NCBI RefSeq assembly: GCF_010634855.1
Contig: NZ_MWLQ01000047.1
Coordinates: forward strand, 1-64,000
DNA length: 64,000 bases
Source of the DNA: Microbacterium sp. B35-30
GTDB lineage: Bacteria > Actinomycetota > Actinomycetes > Actinomycetales > Microbacteriaceae
Direction: 5' to 3'
Shown here: one piece after another, positions 52,769-61,428 of the stretch
Numbering within the stretch: the first letter of the stretch is position 1
Layout of the letters: each line of letters starts with the position of its first letter
Translations under genes and position numbers: made by a program
The notes under the pieces: model-generated
What the model saw: the letters and a program-made list of their open reading frames with translations, nothing else
The model's database searches: none
What the model was told of the DNA's origin: nothing

Positions 52769-55700
52769 CTACTGCGTCGTGGGGACGTTGATGTCGTCCA
52801 CGCTGATGTGCCCCCACCCGCCGGTGGCGCGGTCGACGATCTCGATATAGAGGTCCTCGCCGATGTGCTCCGCCAGGTCCAGGTTTCGCCGCTGGTATTG
52901 CGCGCGCAGCGCCTCCTGCTCGTTTCCGGACACCTTGGCGAGCACCGCTCCGTCGGATGCGCGGATGGCGGCGACGTAAAGGTTGTCCGGGTCGTAGCCG
53001 CCGGCCGTGAGCAGGTCGATCTGGCCATCACCGCCGAGGGTGAAGGTGGCGGATCGCAGGGCGCCGGTGCCGGCGTCGCCGACGGCGTCGTCGAAGCCCC
53101 ACAGGTGGCAGCGGTCAGTGCTGCCCCAGGCGTTGGCCTGTCGGAACGTGCCACCCCATCCCCAGTCGTCGGCGTTGGTCACGGTGGCGTTGCTGAAGGC
53201 GTTGCCGTCGATGACCGTCCAGTCGGTGAGATCGCATGAGGCGAAGTCCCCATTGGGGAGTCCGGTTCCTTCGGGCGTGGAGGGCTCGTCGAAGTGCGAG
53301 GGCGTGACGGGTCCGAAGGCGCCATCGAGGTTCCAGACCTTGACGGACTTGACCTGGACCTTCGCGTCACCGAGGACCCGCAGTCCGACGGCGTCGGCGA
53401 GTGTCGGGTAGACGCGGGTTGTCAGGGACTTCTTTCCGTCGACGTAGGCCTCGACGACGGAGCGGTCGACGTAGACGTGCATCGTGACCTTGCCGTTGGG
53501 ACCGACGCTGAACTCGCCCGAGTTGACGCCCTTTCGCGTGTCCGGATCCAGGCTGGAGGAATTGCGATCGACGGCGAGCGTGTTCTCTGCCGGGTCAACG
53601 GTCAGGGTGGTGCGCTCCGTGCCGTCCGCACTGCGCCGCACTTCCAGGCCGACGGCCGAGTCGGTGCCCTTGACCTGAAATTCGACCTTCACCTCGAGCA
53701 GGTCGGTGAGCTGATCCTGCTTGTTCTCCAGGGCGGTGTTGGCCTTCGCGACGGTGGTGTTCTTGAGGTCCACCACCTGCTGAGCGCGCAGCGACTCGAG
53801 TTCCTCGATCGGTTCGATACCGACATCGCCGTTGGGCAGGATTCCCAGCGCGACGGGCAACCCCATGGAGTGCGCCCATCCGGCGTCGTAGTGGTCGGTT
53901 TCGCTGCGCCCGTCCTGGGTGATCGTGAAGAGGATCGTGCGGCCGTCGGGGTCGACCATTCCGGAGGGGCCGGTGAAGTGCTCGCCGTAGTCCCACATAC
54001 GCGGCTCTTCGTGGTCGGGCACGAACGAGAACGTGTCGCGGTCCCATTCGCCCACCCAGTAGTAGGTGTTCTTCGCCGTGTTGATGTTGTACCCGTCGAA
54101 CCAGGGGTTCACGACCAGGACGTGCTTCTCCTCGCCGTCGACGGCTCCGACGGGGAGCAGCACCGGCAGCTCCCACACCTGCCCCGTTTTGGGGTACTTC
54201 AGGGCGTCGCCGATGAAGAGTGGGTTGCGGTACTCCCAGTTCACCAGATCACGGGACGTGTAGAGCAGGGCGGTTCCGCCGACGCGGGTGTCCCCGTCGA
54301 GGATGCCGGAGCCGACGATCTGGTACCAGATCGGCTGTCCGTCGTCGCCGGTCTCCTTCCATACGAACGGGTCGCGGAACTGCCCGAACCACGGGGTGCC
54401 CACCGGGGACGCCAGATCGCGCGCCTGGGTGGTGACGGGCGCGGGCTCCAAGCGCCATTCGGTGAGGTCGCTGTTCTCCGCTCCGTCCACCGGCCACGCC
54501 AAGCCTGTGGCCTGGTTCGGCACCGCCGCGTCGTTGCCGGCAGTGTAGAACAGCACAGGCTTTCCGTCGGCGTCTAGGGTCGCACTCCCGGACCACACCC
54601 CGTCTGGTGTCACCGGCGCGGTCGGGGCGATCGCGACGGGCAGGTCCTCCCAGTGGACGAGGTCGTCGCTGATGGCGTGCCCCCAGTGGATCTGGTGCCA
54701 GTACGGTCCCTGCGGGTTGTGCTGGTAGAAGACGTGGTACTTGCCGTCGTAGTAGACAGGCGCGTGCGGCTCGTTCATCCAATGCTCCGGAGGCAGGAAA
54801 TGGTACTGCGGCCGGTACCTGTCCCCGTCGAAACGGTCACGTGACGGCGTGATCGCCGGCGCGGTCGCGTCTGCACCTGCGTCGGCGGCAGCAGCGATCT
54901 CATCGGCACCGAGGAGGGCGTCGGTCACCGTCAACTCGTCGATGGCGCCGTTCCACATGTTCGCGCGGAACGCTCCGTTGATCACGGCGGCGTTGTTGTG
55001 GCGGCCGATCAGCAGCGGCCGCGATTCGGCGGCGAGGATGCGGGTGCCTCCGCCGATGTTCTTCTCAGCGACCTGTTCCCCGTTCAGGTACAAGCGGATC
55101 AGTCCGGTGCCGGCATCGTAGGTGGCCGCGACGTGGCTCCACTCGTAGCTGGGGAGAACGGCGTCGTCACCGACGCGGAGGGTGTGCCAGTTCACGCCGT
55201 CACCGAGTTCGAGGCCCCACGTGCCGTGCCGGTACATGCCGAGCAGGTAGCCGGTCTTGGCCTTGGCGTCGTGCTGGTTGACCACCGCGGAGGCCTGGCC
55301 GAGGTCGCCCCATTCATAGGAGCGCGGGGCGACCCACGCCTCGATGCTGAGTGTGCTGCTGGGGACGAGCGCAGCCGTTCCCTCCCGCTCGATGGATGTC
55401 GAGTAGCCGTCGAACAGCAGCGCACCGTCGACGACGCCGGCGGTCCACAGTGGGTCGCTGTCGGGCTTGTCGGCAGCATCGTTGAACACGTAGGCGACGG
55501 CATCAGAGGTCGCTGCCCCACCTGCGACGGTCTTGCCGGATCCCTCGTCGAAGGACCAGTGCATCGGGTCGTTGAGGAGGGTTCGGATTCCGTCGGCGTT
55601 GAGGTGCCCGGTGGGCGAGTTGTCGACCAAGCGCAGCCGCACGACGTCGCCGCGGTGCGCGCCAAGGTCGATGGCCACCGGCTGATACGTGTCGGTCGCC

Positions 55701-57088
55701 TGGGGGACGCCGACGCGTGCGAGCTCACTGCCGTCGGTCTCCGAGACGATGGCCGCGTACACGTCGGGGTTCTTCGATCCGCCGAGCAGAAGGCGTACTT
55801 CCGCGTCCCCGCCGACTCGGAATCGGGGCGAGGTGAGGGTGCCGATGGCGTCATCCGAGTCCAGCGCGCCGCCCCACAGGTGGTACGTGCCCTCCGCATC
55901 GAAGGGGTGGCTGTCCGGTGTGGAGGTGGCGTCCGAGACGTGTGCCGCGGTGAATGCGGCTCCTTCGGCGGTCCAGCCGTCGAGCGTTCCGGTTTCGAAC
56001 CCGGCGTTGTCGAACTCGTAGCCGAGGACCTCGACGTTGGTGTTGATCGCGTCGACGTTGATGTGCCCCCATCCGCCAGTGGCGGTGTCGACGACCTCGA
56101 AGTACAGGTCCTTTCCAAGGTGGGCGGCTGCGCTCCATCGCACCAGCGAGTAGCTCTCGGAGTCAGCGAAGCCGGTGTTGGTCGCCCGCATGAGCTCCGC
56201 TCCGTCAGACGCGCGGTGGAGGGCGACGTACAGATTGTCGATGTCGTTGCCCCCTCCGATCAGGAACTCGATGGTGCCGGTCCCGGTCAGCGTGAAGGTG
56301 GAGGAGCGCAGCGTGCCGGTGGGCGCGTCACCTCCGTTGCTGGCACCCCAGAGATGGTGGGTGCCGTCGTGGTTGAATGGCCCACCCCATCCCCAGTCGG
56401 TGGCGTCACTGATGTGCGCGTCAGTGAAGGCATCCCCGCTCACCACGTTCCAGCCGGTGAGGTCGCCGCTCTCGAAGCTGGGATTGATCACCTGGGTGAC
56501 CGACGTCTCCGTGTAGGTGCGGACATCGTCCAGGTTGATATGCCCCCACCCGCCGGATGAGTTGTCGACGACTTCCAGGTAGAGGTCTTCGCCGAGTTCC
56601 GCGGACACATCCCACACGACTCGCGTGAGCGCTTCGGAGTCAGCGAACGCGGTGTTGGTCGCGCGTCGGATCTCGGTGTCGTCACTGGCGCGACGCAACG
56701 CGACATAGAGGTTGTCGATGTCGTTGCCGCCGCCGATCAGGAAGCTGACCTCGCCGATTCCGCCCAGGGTGAAGGTCGAGGACCGCAGCTTCCCTGTGGG
56801 TTCATCGCCCCCGGCCGCCGCTCCCCAAAGGTGGTAGGTGCCATCGGGGTTGAAGCAGCAGCCCCAGCCCCAGTCGGTCGCGTCGCTGACGTGCGCGTCG
56901 GTGAACGCGTTGCCCTCCAGCGCCGTCCAGCCCGCGAGGTCGCCGGTTTCGAAGCTCGGGTTCTCGATCGTGTTGGCTGCGGCGGTCGCCGTGAGCGGTG
57001 CCGTGAAACTCAGCACCCCCACGGCGAGGGTGCTTGCGACTGCGGCGGCGACAGCGCGCAGTGGCGCGCTCATCCTGGTTGTCCTCAT
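52769..57088 (-). CDS. secreted multi-modular GH32 fructan hydrolase
   Basis: The 1439-residue protein has a signal peptide ending near TATAAA and probably cuts levan or inulin outside the cell. Order: three related modules of about 150 residues (N-P-S-F-E-T-G start, GGWGHIN end), a LamG-like domain (about 510-740), the GH32 propeller (about 765-1100) with WMNEPHAP, WSGSATL, QFRDPFVW and WELPVLLP, the GH32 beta-sandwich (VDRSVVEAYVDGK) and a fourth copy of the module at the C-terminus. The canonical nucleophile motif WMNDPNG reads WMNEPHAP, a variant that may mark a subfamily. The ATG at 57088 is chosen because AAGGAG is six bases upstream. It is last in the fructan operon. Confidence 0.9.
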   Translation of the reverse strand: MRTTRMSAPLRAVAAAVASTLAVGVLSFTAPLTATAAANTIENPSFETGDLAGWTALEGNAFTDAHVSDATDWGWGCCFNPDGTYHLWGAAAGGDEPTGKLRSSTFTLGGIGEVSFLIGGGNDIDNLYVALRRASDDTEIRRATNTAFADSEALTRVVWDVSAELGEDLYLEVVDNSSGGWGHINLDDVRTYTETSVTQVINPSFESGDLTGWNVVSGDAFTDAHISDATDWGWGGPFNHDGTHHLWGASNGGDAPTGTLRSSTFTLTGTGTIEFLIGGGNDIDNLYVALHRASDGAELMRATNTGFADSESYSLVRWSAAAHLGKDLYFEVVDTATGGWGHINVDAINTNVEVLGYEFDNAGFETGTLDGWTAEGAAFTAAHVSDATSTPDSHPFDAEGTYHLWGGALDSDDAIGTLTSPRFRVGGDAEVRLLLGGSKNPDVYAAIVSETDGSELARVGVPQATDTYQPVAIDLGAHRGDVVRLRLVDNSPTGHLNADGIRTLLNDPMHWSFDEGSGKTVAGGAATSDAVAYVFNDAADKPDSDPLWTAGVVDGALLFDGYSTSIEREGTAALVPSSTLSIEAWVAPRSYEWGDLGQASAVVNQHDAKAKTGYLLGMYRHGTWGLELGDGVNWHTLRVGDDAVLPSYEWSHVAATYDAGTGLIRLYLNGEQVAEKNIGGGTRILAAESRPLLIGRHNNAAVINGAFRANMWNGAIDELTVTDALLGADEIAAAADAGADATAPAITPSRDRFDGDRYRPQYHFLPPEHWMNEPHAPVYYDGKYHVFYQHNPQGPYWHQIHWGHAISDDLVHWEDLPVAIAPTAPVTPDGVWSGSATLDADGKPVLFYTAGNDAAVPNQATGLAWPVDGAENSDLTEWRLEPAPVTTQARDLASPVGTPWFGQFRDPFVWKETGDDGQPIWYQIVGSGILDGDTRVGGTALLYTSRDLVNWEYRNPLFIGDALKYPKTGQVWELPVLLPVGAVDGEEKHVLVVNPWFDGYNINTAKNTYYWVGEWDRDTFSFVPDHEEPRMWDYGEHFTGPSGMVDPDGRTILFTITQDGRSETDHYDAGWAHSMGLPVALGILPNGDVGIEPIEELESLRAQQVVDLKNTTVAKANTALENKQDQLTDLLEVKVEFQVKGTDSAVGLEVRRSADGTERTTLTVDPAENTLAVDRNSSSLDPDTRKGVNSGEFSVGPNGKVTMHVYVDRSVVEAYVDGKKSLTTRVYPTLADAVGLRVLGDAKVQVKSVKVWNLDGAFGPVTPSHFDEPSTPEGTGLPNGDFASCDLTDWTVIDGNAFSNATVTNADDWGWGGTFRQANAWGSTDRCHLWGFDDAVGDAGTGALRSATFTLGGDGQIDLLTAGGYDPDNLYVAAIRASDGAVLAKVSGNEQEALRAQYQRRNLDLAEHIGEDLYIEIVDRATGGWGHISVDDINVPTTQ

Positions 57089-57112
57089 GTCCATCTCCTT
57101 CGACGGCGGGGT

Positions 57113-58120
57113 TCAGGTGACGTTGGGGGTACCTGCGGGAACGCGCAGCGCACCGTTGTGGATGTGGTCGAAACGGCCGTCTGCGACGCGCAGGTTTCCG
57201 TCGGTGCCCCACGAGACCGGCAACGGGTCCGAGAGCGCGCCCACGAATTCGCCTGCGGGGTCGACGTGAAGGAAGGCGAACAAGTACCAGCGGCCATCGC
57301 GGTCCCTCACCAAGCGACCGGCGTACAGCGATTCGTCGGTGAGTCGCACCGCCCGGCGGATGTCATAGGGGCCCTCGGGACGGTCGATCGGGACCGCCCA
57401 CACCCCCCCTGCACTGTCGCGTCGTGACGCGCTCAGTTCGCCGGCCAGACAGCTGAAGATCAGGACGTGGCGACCGTCGATCTCGGCGACCTGGGGGACT
57501 TCCAGCTGTCCGAAGCCGGCTCCGGGCTCGGACCATGGCGGCTGCAGGGTCCAGGTCGAGAGGTCTTTGGACGTCGCGTGTCCGATGACGCCGCGATCGT
57601 CGGCGGCTCCCTGCTTGCTGCGGGCCGTGACCAGCATCTGCCATCCCGGAATGCCGGGCGCCTCGAACACCCACGGATCACGCCACGCCTCATCGAACCA
57701 GTCGCCGGAGTCGAACTTCTCATACCAGCGCGGGTCTGCCTCGGCGATCGCACCAGGCTGCTTCTCCCAGTGGTACAGGTCCGTGGAGGTCGCGACGCCG
57801 ACGCGCTGGATGGTGCCGGCTTCCGCGCGGGACGTGCCGGTGTAGAACATCCGCCAGACACCGTCCTGGCCCCGCACGACAGAACCCGTCCAGGTCGTGA
57901 AGTCATCGAATGCCGGGCCGTCGGCGGCAATCAGCGCGTCGGGCACCTCTCGCCAAGTGCGAAGGTCGTCCGAGACTGCGTGCCCGACAGTGACATGGAA
58001 GTGTCGGCGGTTCGGATCGTGCAGGGCGCGCGAAGCTTTCAGATAGAAGACGTGGTAGTCCGTACCGTCGTCGGCGAACCACATGTCCCATGTCCATGCG
58101 TCGGGAAGCGTGAATGGCAT
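57113..58120 (-). CDS. intracellular GH32-like beta-fructosidase
   Basis: The 335-residue protein is a single five-bladed propeller with no signal peptide. TWDMWFADDGTDYHVFYLKA holds the nucleophile region, AWRDPWVFE the transition-state Asp (RDP) and GQLEVPQV the acid-base Glu. It resembles GH32/GH43-border enzymes without the beta-sandwich domain. Its ATG overlaps the permease stop (TGATG), so imported oligosaccharides are probably cut as they enter. Fructo-oligosaccharides are the likely substrate. Confidence 0.83.
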   Translation of the reverse strand: MPFTLPDAWTWDMWFADDGTDYHVFYLKASRALHDPNRRHFHVTVGHAVSDDLRTWREVPDALIAADGPAFDDFTTWTGSVVRGQDGVWRMFYTGTSRAEAGTIQRVGVATSTDLYHWEKQPGAIAEADPRWYEKFDSGDWFDEAWRDPWVFEAPGIPGWQMLVTARSKQGAADDRGVIGHATSKDLSTWTLQPPWSEPGAGFGQLEVPQVAEIDGRHVLIFSCLAGELSASRRDSAGGVWAVPIDRPEGPYDIRRAVRLTDESLYAGRLVRDRDGRWYLFAFLHVDPAGEFVGALSDPLPVSWGTDGNLRVADGRFDHIHNGALRVPAGTPNVT

Positions 58121-59052
58121 CAGCCTTTTACTCCTGAGGATGCGATCGAGTTGATGAAGGATTTCTGGAATGCGATGAACAGCGCCACGACGGGGATCGT
58201 GATGAGCGATGAGTACGCCATCACCTGCCCCCAGGACACGTTCAGTTGGAAGAAGTACTGAAGGCCGACCATCACCGGGCGCAGCTCTTCGCTCTGCACG
58301 ACCATCAGCGGCCAGAGATAGGAGTTCCATGCCGGCAGGAAGGTCAGGATCGCGACCGTGGCGATGGCCGGGCCGGACAACGGCATGACGATGCGGCGGT
58401 AGATGCTGAACCACCCCGCCCCGTCGACGCGCGCGGCCTCATCCAGTTCCTTCGGAATGGAGGAGAAGTACTGATAGAAGAGGTAGACCGAGAAGGCGTT
58501 GGCGATGAACGGGATGATCTGCACGTGGTAGGTGTTCAGCCACCCTTGGCTGAATGCGAGGCTGAACCCGTCGGCCTCCAGCGAGGGCAGCTTGTTGACC
58601 CACCACAGCAGGGGCAGCGCGAGCGTCTCGAACGGCACGATCAGCGTCGCCAGGATGAGGGTGAGGACGAGCCCTCGGCCTCGCCACCGCAGTCGTGCCA
58701 GTGCGAAGGCGGCCATGCTGTTGATGAGGATGCCGAGCACCACGGTCGTAGCGGCGATCAGGACCGAATTCGCAAGGAACTGCCAGAACGGCACCCGGTT
58801 GAAGACGCCCTCGTAGTTGTCCAGGGAAACCTCACCGACCGGTGCGAATGCCCGCCAGGATCCGAGGTCGGCGAAGATCTGCAGGTCCGGTTTGAACGAG
58901 GAGACCGCCATGAAGACGATCGGCAGCGCGAAGAACAGCACCAGCGCGCTGCGCAACAAGGTGATGCCGACCGCGCGGCCCCGGCCGGGGCGGGCGACCC
59001 GCGGCTGGGTGTCGGTGACGTCGGGAAGGACGAGGCGCTGTGTAGCGGACAT
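58120..59052 (-). CDS. CUT1 ABC importer permease (MalG type)
   Basis: The 310-residue permease has six hydrophobic helices and the EAA loop ELDEAARVDGAGWFSIYRRI. AAGGAG lies upstream of the ATG at 59052. It is the second permease of a binding-protein-dependent oligosaccharide importer and ends in overlap with the GH32-like gene. No ATPase gene is in the operon; such systems often share an MsmK/MsiK-type ATPase encoded elsewhere. Confidence 0.92.
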   Translation of the reverse strand: MSATQRLVLPDVTDTQPRVARPGRGRAVGITLLRSALVLFFALPIVFMAVSSFKPDLQIFADLGSWRAFAPVGEVSLDNYEGVFNRVPFWQFLANSVLIAATTVVLGILINSMAAFALARLRWRGRGLVLTLILATLIVPFETLALPLLWWVNKLPSLEADGFSLAFSQGWLNTYHVQIIPFIANAFSVYLFYQYFSSIPKELDEAARVDGAGWFSIYRRIVMPLSGPAIATVAILTFLPAWNSYLWPLMVVQSEELRPVMVGLQYFFQLNVSWGQVMAYSSLITIPVVALFIAFQKSFINSIASSGVKG

Positions 59053-59057
59053 CGCGA

Positions 59058-60017
59058 TCAGCTCCTTTCGCGGGTGAGGTAGCGCTGGATGCCGGAGACG
59101 ATCAGGACCAGCACGAAGAACACGAGCGAGATCGCGGACGCCAGTCCCGTCTGCAGCTGCTGGTATCCGGTGCGCACCGCCTGGTAAACGACCGTGGTCG
59201 TGGTGTCGAGCGGCCCGCCATCGGTCATCACCGCGATCTGGGTGAACAGGCTGAATGCGGCGATGGTGATCGTGACGAGGATGAGGGTGGCCGTCTGTCG
59301 CAGCCCGGGCCAGGTGACGTAGAGGAACTGCTGCCACCTGCTCGCCCCGTCGATCTCGGATGCTTCATAAAGTTCTGCGGGGATGGTCTGAAGGCCGGCG
59401 AGCCAGATCACCATGTGGAATGCCACGCCCTGCCAGATCGACATGAACATGATGGCCGGCATGGCCCAGACGGGATCGTTGAGCCAGTCGATCGGGGTGT
59501 ACGTGCCGAAGCTCAGCGCCCCGAGCACCTGATTGATGAGGCCGTCCTTCTGGTACATGAAGCGCCACAGCAGCGAGACGACGACCATCGAGGTGACGAC
59601 GGGCAGGAAGTAGACCGTGCGGAAGAAGTTGGTGCCGCGCACTTTGGCGTTCACGAGCAGCGCCAGCAGCAGCGCGAATCCCGCCTGAACCGGGACGACC
59701 ACGATCGCGAAGTAGAACGTGTTCCGCACCGAGGCCCAGAACACCGGATCGGTGAAGAGGTACGCGAAGTTGTCCAGCCCGACGAACCGACCCGGACGAG
59801 GCGAGATGAGCCGGGTGTCGGTGAACGCGAGCCCGAACGCCAGCACGATCGGGATGATGAGGAACAGTATGAACAGGACGATCGCGGGGCTGATCATCCA
59901 GGCGGCTGCGGATCGCTCACCTCTGAGCGCCCGGGCCCTGTTCCGCCTCACGGGCGGGTCGGGAGGAGTGTCGATCGACTCCGCCCGGGCAGCGTCGAAC
60001 GTACGGAATGTGGTCAT
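59058..60017 (-). CDS. CUT1 ABC importer permease (MalF/UgpA type)
   Basis: The 319-residue permease has a cytosolic N-terminus, then helices starting AAWMISPAIVLFILFLIIP. The EAA loop reads ELYEASEIDGASRWQQFLYV. The ATG at 60017 follows GGGGTATCACC; a longer frame is unsupported. It lies 74 bases after the binding-protein stop and five bases before the next permease gene. Role: transmembrane half of a fructo-oligosaccharide importer. Confidence 0.92.
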   Translation of the reverse strand: MTTFRTFDAARAESIDTPPDPPVRRNRARALRGERSAAAWMISPAIVLFILFLIIPIVLAFGLAFTDTRLISPRPGRFVGLDNFAYLFTDPVFWASVRNTFYFAIVVVPVQAGFALLLALLVNAKVRGTNFFRTVYFLPVVTSMVVVSLLWRFMYQKDGLINQVLGALSFGTYTPIDWLNDPVWAMPAIMFMSIWQGVAFHMVIWLAGLQTIPAELYEASEIDGASRWQQFLYVTWPGLRQTATLILVTITIAAFSLFTQIAVMTDGGPLDTTTTVVYQAVRTGYQQLQTGLASAISLVFFVLVLIVSGIQRYLTRERS

Positions 60018-60091
60018 GGTGATACCCCTGTCAGTCCGTGGGTGCGGCGCTGGTGCGCAGCACCGCACCCACGGGATGGCGACGTTCTAGA

Positions 60092-61381
60092 TCAGAACGT
60101 GTAGCCGCCGTTCTGCTCGATGTCGCGGTCGATGTCCGTGACAGCCTTGTCGAGGATCGCCTGCGCGTCGCCACCCGCCAGGATGTCCTGCGTGGCCTTC
60201 TGGAACACCGATGAGATGTATGGGTAGGCGGCCGTCTCCGGTCGCACCACCGCGAACTGGTTTGCGAGCTCGAGGTAGATGCGACTGTCGCCGCCCTCTG
60301 CATACGCGGGGACCTCATCCGCGGCAGCGAGCGTTCCCGGGATCAGCCCGGTTGCCTCGGCGTAGTCGACGAAGTACTTGGTGTCATGCGCGAACTCCAG
60401 GTAAGCCTGAGCGCCCTCCACCTCGTCACAACTGCTTGTCAGGCCCCACTGCCACGACCCCGCGCCGATGGTCGGCCCGTTGCCGAAGTCCGGCGGCGGC
60501 AGCACCACCGCATCGTCGAACGCTTCACGAACGGTGGTGTCGGCCCAGTTGCCGGTGTAAAGAATGCCGCTCGTTCCGTTGACCCAGTCCGCAGTGGCAT
60601 CCGTTCCCGATGTCTGCGCCATGTAACCGTTATCCACGAGGCCGCGGAACCACGTCGCCCACTCCAGCGCCTCCGGGCCGTTGAGGGCGCCGTCGGCGGT
60701 CTCGAAGCTGGAGCGGTCGATCAGGTCGCCGCCGAAGCTCTGCAGCAGGGGTGAGTAGGCGTAGGGGATCCATTCGCCGCCGCCGCCGGTGCCGAAATCG
60801 ACCGGGTACTCGAACTGGCCCAACGCGTCGATCTTGGTCAGCGCCTCGTTGAACTCTTCACCGGTCCAGGGTTCCTCGACCGTGGGGATGCGGACCCCCG
60901 CGGCGTTGAGCGTGGATTCCCGGCTGAACATCGCGAGGGCGACATCGAAGAAACCGTAGGCGTACACCTCCCCATCGATCTTGCCGAGGGTGCCCTCGAG
61001 CTGACCGTCGTAGGTGTCGTCGGGGAGCCCGAGCGGCTGGATGTAGCCGGCCCACGCCCAGTTCGCGACGTTCGGTCCGTCGATGTCGACGATGCACGGC
61101 AGATTGTCGGACGTCGCTGCCGCGACCACGGCGTCGTTGTAGGCGTCCTGTGGGAAGTCGGTGACTTTCACGACGTAGTCGTCCTGGCTGCCGTTGAAGT
61201 CGTCGACGATGGTGTTGATGACTCCGAGCTCGGCGTCGTTGCCGCCGGCATGGGTCCAGAGGTCGATGGTGGTTGCACCATCGGACCCGTTGCCGGATCC
61301 TCCTGCGGCGCAGCCCGCTGTTGCGACGACCGCGAGGGTCGTTAGGCTAGCCGCAACGATGCGGCCGATTTTTCGGGACAC
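60092..61381 (-). CDS. CUT1 sugar-binding lipoprotein
   Basis: The 429-residue protein starts MSRKIGRIVAASLTTLAVVA and has lipobox TAGC, so it is anchored outside. The mature part has TTIDLWTHAGGNDAELGVIN and SRESTLNAAGVRIPTVEEPW typical of family 1 solute-binding proteins. AGGAGA precedes the ATG. It opens the fructan uptake operon after the LacI gene, with a 47-base gap. Likely ligand: fructo-oligosaccharides or difructose products of the secreted GH32 enzyme. Confidence 0.92.
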   Translation of the reverse strand: MSRKIGRIVAASLTTLAVVATAGCAAGGSGNGSDGATTIDLWTHAGGNDAELGVINTIVDDFNGSQDDYVVKVTDFPQDAYNDAVVAAATSDNLPCIVDIDGPNVANWAWAGYIQPLGLPDDTYDGQLEGTLGKIDGEVYAYGFFDVALAMFSRESTLNAAGVRIPTVEEPWTGEEFNEALTKIDALGQFEYPVDFGTGGGGEWIPYAYSPLLQSFGGDLIDRSSFETADGALNGPEALEWATWFRGLVDNGYMAQTSGTDATADWVNGTSGILYTGNWADTTVREAFDDAVVLPPPDFGNGPTIGAGSWQWGLTSSCDEVEGAQAYLEFAHDTKYFVDYAEATGLIPGTLAAADEVPAYAEGGDSRIYLELANQFAVVRPETAAYPYISSVFQKATQDILAGGDAQAILDKAVTDIDRDIEQNGGYTF

Positions 61382-61428
61382 TGATCTCTCCTGTTCGGGT
61401 GGTGATTGTCTTGCGGTTCATCGACGGA

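Noticed and set aside
54998..56560. Plus-strand open frame of 520 codons opposite the secreted GH32 gene
   Set aside because: It is antisense to the repeated modules and LamG domain and its periodic Val/Gly pattern mirrors the module repeats.
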